Of a DNA stretch of 26,503 nt, positions 1-9,447 are shown piece by piece. A program made the position numbers and the translations under genes. The DNA comes from an uncultured Burkholderiales bacterium (GTDB lineage Bacteria > Pseudomonadota > Gammaproteobacteria > Burkholderiales > Burkholderiaceae). The notes below the pieces were generated by a model that ran no database searches, was not told the origin of the DNA, and worked only from the letters and a program-made list of their open reading frames with translations. Every line of letters starts with the position of its first letter. Positions within the stretch are counted from its first letter, which is position 1. The DNA is taken from contig CALBEV010000175.1 in the NCBI GenBank assembly GCA_937891045.1, positions 1-26,503 of the forward strand. Reading direction: 5' to 3'.

Positions 1-114
1 GGTGGGGCAGTCTTGTTGCGCCAACAGCTGGTCCCATGCGGCGGCGGCAATCTCTGCGGGGTGCGTGTGCACCTGAATGCCATAATCGTTCAGCTCTTTT
101 TGCATTTCATTCAT
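1..114 (-). CDS. N-terminal fragment of a GNAT/DUF482-like acetyltransferase (partial)
   Basis: An open frame of 38 codons runs on the minus strand from an ATG at 114-112 to the window edge without a stop. A second in-frame ATG lies at 105-103. Residues 16-31 (HTHPAEIAAAAWDQLL) resemble the N-terminus of the FemAB/GNAT-fold proteins once called DUF482, which is a common neighbour of nadE in Comamonadaceae as I recall. The gene is divergent from nadE. If the first ATG is used, the two start codons overlap by two bases (CATG at 112-115); the ATG at 105 would leave a 7-bp gap. Only the first residues are visible, so catalytic motifs cannot be checked. The coding assignment is fairly secure and the family name is tentative. 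Confidence 0.5.
   Translation of the reverse strand, partial: MNEMQKELNDYGIQVHTHPAEIAAAAWDQLLAQQDCPT
78..86 (+). promoter_or_regulatory. Candidate extended -10 promoter for nadE
   Basis: TG-C-CATAAT (TG at 78-79, hexamer at 81-86) fits an extended -10 element and lies 27 bases before the nadE ATG. No good -35 is visible. It lies inside the start of the divergent gene. Motif only. Confidence 0.3.
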
Positions 115-1777
115 GACGCTTCAACTCAGTGTAGCCCAGCTCAATTTCACCGTCGGTGACATGCAGGGCAATGCCCACAAAATCATCGACGCTGCCCGCG
201 CCGCCTTTGACCGCGGTGTGCGTTTGTTGGTCACGCCCGAACTCTCCATTTGTGGCTATGCCGCCGAAGATTTGTACCTGCGGCCTTCGTTCATTCAAGC
301 CTGCGAAGACGCACTCGACTTGGTGCGCGACGAACTCGCCGACTTGCGCGGCATGCATGTGGTGGTGGGGCACCCCAGTGGCAACGACGAACGCACCCGC
401 TCGGTGGCGGTGCAACACCGCTTCAACATGGCCTCGGTGTTTTGTGAAGGCCATTTGGTGGCCAGTTATGCCAAGCGCGAGCTGCCCAACTACCAGGTGT
501 TTGATGAACGCCGTTATTTCAAACCCGGCCACGACACCTGCGTGTTCACGGTGCAAGGTGTGCGCATTGGTTTGCTCATTTGCGAAGACGCTTGGTTCGA
601 GCAACCCGCGTTGGACACCCGCGACAACGGCGCACAACTTTTGGTGGTGTTGAACGCCTCGCCGTTTCACCAAGGCAAAGCCACCGAGCGTGAAGAAGCC
701 ATGCGAGCGCGTGTGTTGACTGTCGGCTTGCCGCTGGTCTATGCCCACATGGTGGGTGGCCAAGACGAAGTGGTGTTTGAGGGGCGCTCGTTTGCGCTGC
801 AAAGCCAGGGCAGCTTGGCAGGCCGAGCGCTCAGCTTCGCCGAAGACGCGTTTGATGTGTTGGCCGAACTCAAAACAGACAGTGTGCGTTTGAAAGCCTT
901 GGTGCATCCGCTGCCCGACGCCTTGTCCGATGTCTGGCAAGCCCTGGTGTTGGGTGTGCGGGATTACATCGGCAAAAACAAATTTCCATCGGTGCTGCTG
1001 GGCTTGTCGGGCGGCATTGATTCAGCCGTGGTGTTGGCCGTTGCGGTTGATGCGCTGGGCGCGGAACGTGTTCGCGCGGTGATGATGCCCTCACCCTACA
1101 CGGCCGACATCAGCCTGTCCGATGCCCGTGAGATGGCCGAACGGGTGCAGGTGCGCTATGACGAAATGTCTATCGTGCCGATGTTTGAAGATTTTTTGCA
1201 AACCTTGCAAAACGACTTTGTGGGCAAAGCTTCGGATGCGACTGAAGAAAATATTCAAGCGCGTATTCGCGGCACCTTGCTCATGGCCTTGTCCAACAAA
1301 CATGGCGGCATGGTGCTGACCACCGGCAACAAAAGCGAAATGGCCACCGGCTATTGCACCCTGTATGGCGACATGGCGGGTGGTTTTGCGGTCATCAAAG
1401 ACGTGGCCAAAACCTTGGTGTACCAGTTGGCGCACTGGCGCAATGCGAACGACCCGTTTGGCCAAGGCCTGGACATCATCCCCGAGCGCATCATCACGCG
1501 GCCCCCCAGCGCCGAGTTGCGCCCGGATCAAACCGATCAAGACAGCTTGCCGCCTTATGAAGTTCTGGATGCCATTCTGGCGATGTACATGGAGCAAGAC
1601 CAAAGCGCCGAGCAGATTGAAGCGGCGGGCTACCAACGTGCAGACGTGGACCAGGTCATTCGGCTCATCCGCATCAACGAGTACAAACGCCGCCAAGCGC
1701 CCATCGGGGTCAGGATCACGCACCGCGCCTTTGGCAAAGATTGGCGTTATCCTATAACCAGTCTTTTCCGTGCCTGA
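113..1777 (+). CDS. nadE: Glutamine-dependent NAD+ synthetase
   Basis: Amidates deamido-NAD+ to NAD+ with ATP and ammonia released from glutamine, the last step of NAD synthesis in the cytosol. The 554-residue protein is a normal full-length two-domain NadE. The N-terminal nitrilase-fold glutaminase carries the Glu43, Lys121, Cys157 triad (in TPELSICGY, SYAKREL and LLICEDAWF). The C-terminal synthetase has the PP-loop SGGIDS at 299-304 and the TTGNKSEMATGY segment. The start at 113 gives the family N-terminus (MTLQLSVAQLNFTVGD). No clear Shine-Dalgarno precedes it. It is followed after 33 bp by glnB, linking nitrogen sensing to a glutamine-consuming enzyme, but glnB appears to have its own promoter. 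Confidence 0.95.
   Translation: MTLQLSVAQLNFTVGDMQGNAHKIIDAARAAFDRGVRLLVTPELSICGYAAEDLYLRPSFIQACEDALDLVRDELADLRGMHVVVGHPSGNDERTRSVAVQHRFNMASVFCEGHLVASYAKRELPNYQVFDERRYFKPGHDTCVFTVQGVRIGLLICEDAWFEQPALDTRDNGAQLLVVLNASPFHQGKATEREEAMRARVLTVGLPLVYAHMVGGQDEVVFEGRSFALQSQGSLAGRALSFAEDAFDVLAELKTDSVRLKALVHPLPDALSDVWQALVLGVRDYIGKNKFPSVLLGLSGGIDSAVVLAVAVDALGAERVRAVMMPSPYTADISLSDAREMAERVQVRYDEMSIVPMFEDFLQTLQNDFVGKASDATEENIQARIRGTLLMALSNKHGGMVLTTGNKSEMATGYCTLYGDMAGGFAVIKDVAKTLVYQLAHWRNANDPFGQGLDIIPERIITRPPSAELRPDQTDQDSLPPYEVLDAILAMYMEQDQSAEQIEAAGYQRADVDQVIRLIRINEYKRRQAPIGVRITHRAFGKDWRYPITSLFRA
1731..1758 (+). promoter_or_regulatory. Sigma-70-type promoter for glnB inside the 3' end of nadE
   Basis: TTGGCA (1731-1736), a 16-bp spacer and TATAAC (1753-1758) match the -35 and -10 consensus at five of six positions each. 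Initiation near 1765 would give a 5' UTR of about 45 bases before the glnB ATG at 1811. It lies in the last codons of nadE. Confidence 0.5.
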
Positions 1778-1792
1778 CGTTTTTTTATTTGA

Positions 1793-2149
<357 letters not shown>

Positions 2150-2150
2150 T

Positions 2151-2735
2151 TTAGATTTTCGCCAAGCCATCACTTTGGGCCAGGCCAGCAGCCTGGACCA
2201 ACTGGGGCAGCAAGCTGTCAGCATCGGTCGATTGGTGAACGAAGTCCATTTGCCAGTCCGACAAAAAACCTTGTTTCACGGTGCTTTCTAAAAACTGCAA
2301 CAGCCCGTCGTAGTAATTCGCAACATTCAACAAGCCAATGGGTTTGTTGTGAAACCCCAGTTGCCGCCAAGTCCACACCTCGAACAATTCTTCAAACGTG
2401 CCAATGCCCCCGGGCAGCGCCAAAAACGCATCGGCGCGTTCGGCCATCATGTGTTTGCGCTGGTGCATGTTGTCCACCACGTGTAATTCGTCACACGCAT
2501 GGCGGGCAAATTCTTTTTCAGCCAAGGCCTGTGGAATGATGCCCACAACGCGGCCTCCAGCGGCTTGGGTGGCCTGGGCCACGATGCCCATCAGACCGTT
2601 GTCGCCGCCACCATAAACCAGTTGTCCTCGGTGTTGGCCAATCCAAGTGCCCACTTGCACAGCAGCCTTGGCGTACTCGGGCAGGCTGCCAGGGCGAGAG
2701 CCACAGTAAACGCAAAGAGAGAATGCAGGGTTCAT
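2151..2735 (-). CDS. LOG family phosphoribohydrolase
   Basis: A 194-residue Rossmann-fold protein of the LOG/TIGR00730 family. Characterised members hydrolyse nucleoside 5'-monophosphates, either cytokinin riboside monophosphates or AMP, to free base and ribose 5-phosphate. The family signature PGGIGTFEEL is at 108-117, with an upstream GGGDNGLMG at 42-50 and VVGIIP at 63-68. The substrate here is not shown; in a free-living bacterium a purine-salvage or house-cleaning role is as likely as cytokinin synthesis. It is last in the sigma-factor operon. Its ATG overlaps the RDD stop by four bases (2732-2735), so translational coupling is expected. It ends one base from the glnB stop with no hairpin between. 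Confidence 0.88.
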   Translation of the reverse strand: MNPAFSLCVYCGSRPGSLPEYAKAAVQVGTWIGQHRGQLVYGGGDNGLMGIVAQATQAAGGRVVGIIPQALAEKEFARHACDELHVVDNMHQRKHMMAERADAFLALPGGIGTFEELFEVWTWRQLGFHNKPIGLLNVANYYDGLLQFLESTVKQGFLSDWQMDFVHQSTDADSLLPQLVQAAGLAQSDGLAKI

Positions 2736-3277
2736 GGGGCTGATGTTGGCAGTTCTTCGTGGCTGTTTGATGACGCTTGGGGCCGCACGTCAATCATGCG
2801 TGTGCCAGCCCATTGATCATGCCAATATTGACGCTCGGGGTGAAAGCGGCTCAATGCTGCCCAGACCACCACCCAAGCTGTTGTTGAACCCACACTTTGC
2901 ATGGAGGAATAGCCCAGCCATTGAGACAGCACGAGGGGTGGAAGCAACCAGATCCAGCTCAGCAGATAGCGCCACAACGCGCGTTTTTGCGTGAGTGGCT
3001 GTCCATGGGTATCCACCAAGCGCAAATGCCAGGTTTTCATGGCCAAGGTTTGGCCTTTGTGCCAAAACCAAGTGAAGTAGATGGCCAGCACGAGAAACAC
3101 AAAAGCTTGCAGGCCGTGTCGGTTGTCCAGCGCATGCTTGGTTTGACTGAGAGCGCCGAACAAATAGCCCGCAATGAAGATCACACCAAACAGCAACATG
3201 CCTTCGTAAAACCAGCAACTCAGACGCCGCCAAAGGGAGGGTGTGCGGCCAAAGTGGCCAGCTTCGTCAACCAACAT
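2732..3277 (-). CDS. RDD family membrane protein
   Basis: A 181-residue membrane protein with the RDD layout. An N-terminal segment (LWRRLSCWFYEGMLLFGVIF) enters the first helix at about 20-45. A second helix lies near 60-75 (FVFLVLAIYFTWFW), and the loop KGQTLAMKTWHLRLVDTHG is the most conserved part of the family. Another helix lies near 105-120. In family members with a known role, RDD proteins are linked to ion or osmotic tolerance; the function here is unknown. It starts at the stop of the DUF3106 gene (TAATG, sharing base 3277) and overlaps the LOG gene by four bases. It may be part of the envelope-related output of the operon. Confidence 0.85.
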   Translation of the reverse strand: MLVDEAGHFGRTPSLWRRLSCWFYEGMLLFGVIFIAGYLFGALSQTKHALDNRHGLQAFVFLVLAIYFTWFWHKGQTLAMKTWHLRLVDTHGQPLTQKRALWRYLLSWIWLLPPLVLSQWLGYSSMQSVGSTTAWVVVWAALSRFHPERQYWHDQWAGTRMIDVRPQASSNSHEELPTSAP

Positions 3278-3927
3278 TATTTGTCGCCGTCAACAGGCAT
3301 GCTGGTTTTGCGCACGGGTAACAGCGTCTGTGGGTGAACTTCCGTGGTTTCAATCCGTGGGGCTTTGACCTGCCCTTGCCGAGGTTTTGGGGTGGCAGTG
3401 AGCTTTTCTGGCGCAATGGGTTTGACAGCTGTTGCGGCACCTTTGGGTACGCCGGGTTTTGCAGGCGTGAGCTTGAGTTTTTCCTCTTCGTTCAGGGTTT
3501 GAAAAGCTTCCCACTTGGCTTTCTTTTCATCCGTACTGAGTTGTTGAGATTGGGCGAAATTCAAACGCGCTTGAGCACGCTGAGCCGGGCTGAGAGCCGC
3601 CCATTCTTTCATTCGTTCTTGTGCTGTCGCTTGCGCTTGAGGTGTGAGGGCAGGCCAATTTTTGACAATGGCCAACCATTTCCGTTTGCGGCTTTCCTCC
3701 ATGCCAGACCACAAATGTTGAAGCGGCGCCAAGATGGCTTGTTGTGTCTGCGAGAGTTCAGACCATTTGGGGCCGGTTTCAGTTGCCATCTGAGGGGGCT
3801 TGACCTTGCTCTTGGGGGTCGGTTGATCAAGGATTGGCGTTTGGGCCATGGCGGCCCATGTGAGAGTGACCGTTGCGCTAAAGAACCAAAGACGGGTCAA
3901 TGAGCCAGACAGTAAACGCCAACGCAT
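3277..3927 (-). CDS. Exported DUF3106-family protein
   Basis: A 216-residue protein with an N-terminal signal-type segment (basic start MRWRLLSGSLTR, hydrophobic stretch to about 26, AMAQ as a likely cleavage site). Residues 55-155 are helical and charged, with repeated W and alternating A/R/E/K patterns: LAPLQHLWSGM, KWLAIVKNWPALTPQAQ, RMKEWAALSPAQRAQARLNF. This is the DUF3106 pattern. The C-terminal 60 residues are Pro/Lys/Ala-rich and probably disordered. It looks periplasmic. The helical repeats recall Spy/CpxP-type envelope chaperones by eye, but homology is not established. It overlaps the gene before and after it by one base (TAATG), so it belongs with the sigma factor operon. Confidence 0.8.
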   Translation of the reverse strand: MRWRLLSGSLTRLWFFSATVTLTWAAMAQTPILDQPTPKSKVKPPQMATETGPKWSELSQTQQAILAPLQHLWSGMEESRKRKWLAIVKNWPALTPQAQATAQERMKEWAALSPAQRAQARLNFAQSQQLSTDEKKAKWEAFQTLNEEEKLKLTPAKPGVPKGAATAVKPIAPEKLTATPKPRQGQVKAPRIETTEVHPQTLLPVRKTSMPVDGDK

Positions 3928-4358
3928 TATTCGGAAATGTTCGGATGGTTTTTCAAGAAATGCGCGAATGCGGGATCAGCATAGGCCTGCGGCGGGAGAT
4001 CATCGATCAGCAATGCAGCGTCCACTTCTGCGAGCTCTAGAGCCGATTGGTCATTGTGAAATTCATAAAGAAACACCAAGCCAGCCAACAAGCACACCAA
4101 GGGGAGCACAGAGACCAGGGATTGGTAGAAGCCGTGAAATTTGTGACCAGGCTTGAGACTGAGCAAACCATTTTGCATTTGAACGTCAGCAATGGTCTGC
4201 CACTCGAGCTGGCTGATTTTGCGCACCGCAAGTGCACGCGTTCGCGCAGCACGCAAACGCTCAGTGATATCGTAGCCCAGCGATTGGTTGGCTTCGTTCA
4301 AGTGCGCAGCCAAACGTTTCCCCAACAAATCTTGAGCTTCAAAACGGTGGTTGTTCAT
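3927..4358 (-). CDS. DUF3619-family single-pass membrane protein, candidate anti-sigma factor
   Basis: A 143-residue protein with a soluble, charged N-terminal half (about 1-75), one strong membrane helix at 80-99 (SLVSVLPLVCLLAGLVFLYE) and a 45-residue C-terminal tail with the DUF3619 motif IDDLPPQAYADPAF. The start at 4358 is chosen over 4415 because it overlaps the sigma stop as ATGA (4355-4358), the usual coupling geometry. The topology (cytosolic domain, one helix, short periplasmic domain) and the position directly after a sigma factor are those of anti-sigma factors. No recognised anti-sigma domain (zinc ASD or RsiW HxxxCxxC) is seen, so the role is inferred from context. Confidence 0.82.
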   Translation of the reverse strand: MNNHRFEAQDLLGKRLAAHLNEANQSLGYDITERLRAARTRALAVRKISQLEWQTIADVQMQNGLLSLKPGHKFHGFYQSLVSVLPLVCLLAGLVFLYEFHNDQSALELAEVDAALLIDDLPPQAYADPAFAHFLKNHPNISE

Positions 4359-4978
4359 GGTTTGATTCCCTTGGCCAATAAGGCTTTGCAAAGCGATTGA
4401 ATGGCCCGCGAGCAATGTGTCTTCACACTACCCTCTGAGCATCCCATGGCTGTAGCTGTTTCAGCCACATCCAGTTCTTCCCAATAACGCAATAAGAAGG
4501 CCTCTCGTTGACGTCCCGGTAAATTCTGAATTTCTGATTCTATGAGGCGCACAGTTTGGGTTCGCGAGAACAGATCTTGAGCACTTTCGGATTCATTCGC
4601 AGTGCGTTTGCCTTCCAATATGTCGAGGATGTCAAAGCTTTCATCATCCGACCCGTTGCCAAAATCGCTGAAATTACTGAACAAGGCGGAGCGGGTTTTG
4701 CGTCTGCGAAACCAGTCCAGCGTGGTGTTGGACAAAATCCGCTGAAAGAGCAAATGCAGTTCGGCTGCAGGTTTGTCTGCGTAATGCTCGGCCAATTTCA
4801 TCATGCTGTCTTGCACGATATCCAAAGCAGCCTCTTCATCTCTGACATGGTAGAGCGAACGCTTGAAAGCGCGTTTCTCAACGCTTGCCAAAAAATCAGA
4901 AAGTTCTTTGTCGGAAGCCAAGGTCAGGGGTTCATTCTGTAGTGGTGAAGAGTTGAATTGGCTTGTCTGCAAGCTCAA
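4355..4978 (-). CDS. ECF-like sigma-70 family RNA polymerase sigma factor
   Basis: A 207-residue sigma factor with region 2 at about 30-100 (EKRAFKRSLYHVRDEEAALDIVQDSMMKL, then LFQRILSNTTLDWFRRRK) and region 4 at 145-200 (LPGRQREAFLLRYWEELDVAETATAMGCSEGSVKTHCSRA). There are no regions 1.1 or 3, as in group 4 factors. No ATG is available. The start is TTG at 4978, or TTG at 4921, which would begin MASDKELSDFL, nearer to how I remember homologues starting; neither has a clear ribosome site. It leads a five-gene operon with 1-4 bp overlaps. A CATAAT box just upstream on the same strand may be its -10. Confidence 0.88.
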   Translation of the reverse strand: MSLQTSQFNSSPLQNEPLTLASDKELSDFLASVEKRAFKRSLYHVRDEEAALDIVQDSMMKLAEHYADKPAAELHLLFQRILSNTTLDWFRRRKTRSALFSNFSDFGNGSDDESFDILDILEGKRTANESESAQDLFSRTQTVRLIESEIQNLPGRQREAFLLRYWEELDVAETATAMGCSEGSVKTHCSRAIQSLCKALLAKGIKP

Positions 4979-4988
4979 AGCGTGAACG

Positions 4989-4997
4989 ATTATGTCA
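4989..4997 (-). promoter_or_regulatory. Candidate extended -10 for the sigma-factor operon
   Basis: On the minus strand TG-A-CATAAT occupies 4997-4989. Initiation would fall about 4982, a few bases before the TTG at 4978. Either the first TTG is translated nearly leaderless or the start at 4921 is the real one. No convincing -35 is seen. Motif only. Confidence 0.3.
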
Positions 4998-5043
4998 CTC
5001 GCCTCCAGTTGAAAGGCGAAGAAGCAAGGGCAATATCAAACAG

Positions 5044-5052
5044 TGTCATAAT
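5044..5052 (+). promoter_or_regulatory. Candidate extended -10 promoter for ilvB
   Basis: TG-T-CATAAT (TG 5044-5045, hexamer 5047-5052) fits an extended -10 element. The predicted start near 5059 would give a 5' UTR of about 135 bases before ilvB, long enough to hold leader structure. No matching -35 is seen. Confidence 0.35.
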
Positions 5053-5075
5053 CTCGGGCTCCCAATCAAAAAGGG

Positions 5076-5108
5076 TTCGAGCATGGTGTGAAACGCTTAT
5101 GGCTCGAG
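5076..5108. repeat. Inverted repeat in the ilvB upstream region
   Basis: TTCGAGC (5076-5082) pairs with GCTCGAG (5102-5108), 7 bp including one wobble, around a 19-base loop. The left arm can alternatively pair with CTCG and CCC of 5053-5063 to form a shorter hairpin. No T-run follows, so it is not an intrinsic terminator; an operator or leader RNA structure is possible. The rest of the 215-bp divergent region 4979-5193 shows no gene I can support. Confidence 0.3.
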
Positions 5109-5193
5109 ATCCAAAGTCTTGATGCGCTTCCAAAAAAAGTTGCAAAAAGGCACCCTGGGTTTTTCGTCTACGAAATTCACAAAGGTTTACACC

Positions 5194-6975
5194 ATGGAAA
5201 CTACCAAGGCGGCGCCTTCCCAAGCCGCAAACACCAGCGATTCGCTTGCTGGTGGTACTGAACTCAACGGTTCAGACATTCTTGTCAAAGCCCTGCAAGC
5301 AGAAAACGTCAAATACCTCTGGGGCTACCCCGGTGGCGCCGTATTGCACATCTACGACGCGCTTTACAAACAAGACACGATTCAACACATTTTGGTGCGC
5401 CACGAGCAAGCAGCTGTTCATGCTGCTGACGGCTATGCACGTGCCACGGGTGATGTGGGTGTGGCACTGGTCACCTCTGGTCCCGGCGTGACGAATGCCG
5501 TCACAGGCATTGCCACAGCCTACATGGACAGCATCCCGATGGTCATCATCACCGGGCAAGTGCCCACACACGCGATTGGCTTGGATGCCTTCCAAGAATG
5601 CGACACCGTCGGTATCACCCGCCCCATCGTCAAACACAATTTCTTGGTCAAAGATGTGCGCGACTTGGTCGATGTGATGAAGAAAGCTTTTCACATCGCC
5701 CGCAGCGGCCGCCCCGGCCCTGTGGTGGTGGATATTCCGAAAGACGTGTCTTTCAAAAAGACCCCCTATCACGGCTACCCCGAGTCGGTGGAAATGCGCT
5801 CCTACACGCCAGTTCGCAAAGGCCACAGCGGTCAAATTCGCAAAGCCTTGCAACTGTTATTGGCGGCCAAGCGTCCCTTTATTTACACCGGTGGCGGTGT
5901 CTTGATGAGTGAAGCCTCGCAAGAGCTGCGCACGCTGGTGGACATGCTGGGCTACCCCTGCACCAACACCTTGATGGGCTTGGGTGCTTACCCGGCCAGT
6001 GACCGCAAGTTTTTAGGCATGTTGGGCATGCACGGCACGGTCGAAGCCAACAACGCCATGCAAAACTGCGATGTCTTGCTGGCCGTCGGTGCTCGTTTCG
6101 ACGACCGCGTGATTGGCAACCCTAAACACTTTGCCCAAAACGAACGCAAGATCATCCACATCGACATCGATCCCTCCAGCATTTCCAAACGTGTCAAGGT
6201 GGACATCCCCATCGTCGGTGACGTCAAAGATGTGTTGACCGACATGTTGGGCATGCTGCGAGAAATGCCTGCCAAACCCGACCCCAAAACCTTGTCGGCT
6301 TGGTGGGAGACGATTGAAGCTTGGCGGGCGCGCGACTGCATGAAATACGATCGTGGCAACACCAGCGTGATCAAACCCCAGGCGGTGATTGAAACCTTGT
6401 GGAACCTGACTAAAGACGCTGACGCGTACATCACCTCAGATGTGGGCCAGCATCAAATGTGGGCCGCGCAGTACTACAAATTTGACGAACCTCGTCGTTG
6501 GATCAACTCCGGTGGCTTGGGCACCATGGGTGTTGGCATTCCTTACGCCATGGGCATCAAACTGGCCAAGCCCGACAGCGAGGTGTATTGCGTCACCGGT
6601 GAAGGCTCTGTGCAAATGTGCATTCAAGAGCTGTCCACCTGTTTGCAATACAACACCCCGATCAAGGTCATTTCCCTGAACAACCGATATTTGGGCATGG
6701 TGCGCCAGTGGCAAGAAATCGAATATTCCGGTCGCTACAGTCACAGCTACATGGACGCCTTGCCCAACTTCGTCAAGTTGGCGGAAGCCTATGGCCATGT
6801 CGGCATGTTGATCGAGCGGCCTGAAGATGTTGAGCCCGCTTTGCGAGAAGCCCGCAAACTGAAAGATCGCACGGTGTTCATGGATTTCAGAACCGACCAA
6901 ACCGAGAACGTGTTCCCCATGGTGCAAGCAGGCAAGGGCATCACCGAAATGCTGCTCGGCAGCGAAGACCTTTGA
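5194..6975 (+). CDS. ilvB: Acetolactate synthase large (catalytic) subunit
   Basis: Condenses two pyruvates, or pyruvate with 2-ketobutyrate, to acetolactate or acetohydroxybutyrate, the first common step of valine, leucine and isoleucine synthesis. It is 593 residues and requires ThDP, Mg2+ and FAD. The catalytic Glu is Glu71 ([18 protein letters not shown]). The ThDP/metal motif begins GEGS at 469-472 and runs to [14 protein letters not shown]; the usual Asp of GDGS is Glu. The start at 5194 is preferred over in-frame starts at 5119/5122 because AAAGG lies eight bases upstream and the alternative extension is basic and unlike the family. It is followed by the small subunit after 16 bases. 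Also named ilvI in some species. Confidence 0.95.
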   Translation: METTKAAPSQAANTSDSLAGGTELNGSDILVKALQAENVKYLWGYPGGAVLHIYDALYKQDTIQHILVRHEQAAVHAADGYARATGDVGVALVTSGPGVTNAVTGIATAYMDSIPMVIITGQVPTHAIGLDAFQECDTVGITRPIVKHNFLVKDVRDLVDVMKKAFHIARSGRPGPVVVDIPKDVSFKKTPYHGYPESVEMRSYTPVRKGHSGQIRKALQLLLAAKRPFIYTGGGVLMSEASQELRTLVDMLGYPCTNTLMGLGAYPASDRKFLGMLGMHGTVEANNAMQNCDVLLAVGARFDDRVIGNPKHFAQNERKIIHIDIDPSSISKRVKVDIPIVGDVKDVLTDMLGMLREMPAKPDPKTLSAWWETIEAWRARDCMKYDRGNTSVIKPQAVIETLWNLTKDADAYITSDVGQHQMWAAQYYKFDEPRRWINSGGLGTMGVGIPYAMGIKLAKPDSEVYCVTGEGSVQMCIQELSTCLQYNTPIKVISLNNRYLGMVRQWQEIEYSGRYSHSYMDALPNFVKLAEAYGHVGMLIERPEDVEPALREARKLKDRTVFMDFRTDQTENVFPMVQAGKGITEMLLGSEDL

Positions 6976-6991
6976 TCGGCGGGCCATCATC

Positions 6992-8529
<1,538 letters not shown>

Positions 8530-8540
8530 CACCCGCGCGC

Positions 8541-9341
8541 ATGAGCACTCCTGACCCTGACGAACACGTTGAAGCCTCCAGCAGGCTTCGAAAGGGCATT
8601 TATGTGCTGCCCAATTTGTTCACATTGGCGGCCTTGTTTTGTGGTTTTTATGCCATTGTGATGGCCATCAACAATCAATTCGAGGCCTCGGCACTGGGCA
8701 TATTTTTTGCCATGGTGCTTGACAGCTTGGATGGTCGAGTGGCTCGCATGACCAACACCCAAACCGCGTTTGGTGCCCAAATGGACTCCTTGGCCGATAT
8801 GGTGTCTTTTGGAGCGGCCCCCGCTTTGATCATTTACGAGTGGGTCTTTCGTGATTTGGGACGCTGGGGTTGGTTTGCTGCTTTTGTTTACTGCGCTTGT
8901 GCCGCGCTTCGTCTGGCCCGCTTCAACGTCAACACGTCGGTGGTGGACAAGCGCTTTTTCCAAGGCTTGCCTTCCCCCGCAGCTGCGGCACTGTTGATGG
9001 GTTTTATTTGGTTCATCACCGTTTTGGGTTTGGATAAAACCGACTTTGTTTGGGTTGGATTTGGCCTGTGCTTGTATGCCGGACTCACCATGGTGAGCAA
9101 TGTGCCGTTCTACAGCTTCAAAGATTTCCAAATGCGCAAAAGCGTGCCTTTTGCGGTCATTGTGTCTATCGCCTTGGTCATTGCGGTCATCAATATCCAT
9201 CCCCCCATCGTCTTGTTTTCTTTGTTTCTGATTTATGGCACCAGCGGTTATGCGTTCTACATCTGGCGGCGTATCAAGGGTATTCCCACCAGTGTCATCA
9301 GCACCTCCACCGACGAGCCCGAAGAGATGGGTTTGCACTGA
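8541..9341 (+). CDS. pssA: CDP-diacylglycerol-serine O-phosphatidyltransferase
   Basis: Makes phosphatidylserine from CDP-diacylglycerol and serine, leading to phosphatidylethanolamine. It is a 266-residue integral membrane protein of the CDP-alcohol phosphotransferase type. The signature D-G-x2-A-R-x8-G-x3-D-x3-D is complete at residues 64-86, starting in DSLDGRVARM. Several membrane helices flank it (FTLAALFCGFYAIVMAI, WGWFAAFVYCACAALRLA, FAVIVSIALVIAVI). The ATG at 8541 is taken; a TTG at 8526 would overlap the ilvC stop. It lies between amino acid genes, an arrangement I remember from other Burkholderiales, so it probably rides on the ilv transcript. The C-terminus (SVISTSTDEPEEMGLH) is acidic and soluble. 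Confidence 0.94.
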   Translation: MSTPDPDEHVEASSRLRKGIYVLPNLFTLAALFCGFYAIVMAINNQFEASALGIFFAMVLDSLDGRVARMTNTQTAFGAQMDSLADMVSFGAAPALIIYEWVFRDLGRWGWFAAFVYCACAALRLARFNVNTSVVDKRFFQGLPSPAAAALLMGFIWFITVLGLDKTDFVWVGFGLCLYAGLTMVSNVPFYSFKDFQMRKSVPFAVIVSIALVIAVINIHPPIVLFSLFLIYGTSGYAFYIWRRIKGIPTSVISTSTDEPEEMGLH

Positions 9342-9378
9342 ATCCAAGCTTGTCAATACCAGGCAGGGTTGCCGTCTG

Positions 9379-9387
9379 TGCTACATT
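9379..9387 (+). promoter_or_regulatory. Candidate extended -10 for the leuA leader transcript
   Basis: TG-C-TACATT (TG 9379-9380, hexamer 9382-9387) lies so that initiation seven bases downstream would fall on the A of the leader-peptide ATG at 9394. No convincing -35 is seen; TTGTCA at 9350-9355 is too far away. If not used, the leader would be read from the upstream ilv-pssA transcript. Confidence 0.3.
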
Positions 9388-9393
9388 TCGCTC

Positions 9394-9447
9394 ATGAATT
9401 CTTTGCACAACCTACTGCTACTGGGCTTTTTCGGGCTTCATTGGTAG
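9394..9447 (+). CDS. leuL: Leucine leader peptide of the leuA attenuator
   Basis: A 17-codon ORF reading MNSLHNLLLLGFFGLHW, with six leucines, four of them consecutive (CTA CTG CTA CTG, 9412-9423). CTA is uncommon in the genes of this window, which would sharpen sensitivity to Leu-tRNA charging. It sits between pssA and leuA, immediately before an intrinsic terminator and an alternative antiterminator pairing, which is the standard architecture of ribosome-mediated attenuation. There is no Shine-Dalgarno within 15 bases of the ATG, so it may be translated leaderless. The start and stop are inferred from codon content and position; the peptide itself probably has no function beyond stalling. 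Confidence 0.82.
   Translation: MNSLHNLLLLGFFGLHW

Noticed and set aside
4990..5223. 77-codon minus-strand frame in the divergent ilvB region
   Set aside because: No ribosome site or recognisable domain; it overlaps the ilvB start and the promoter region.
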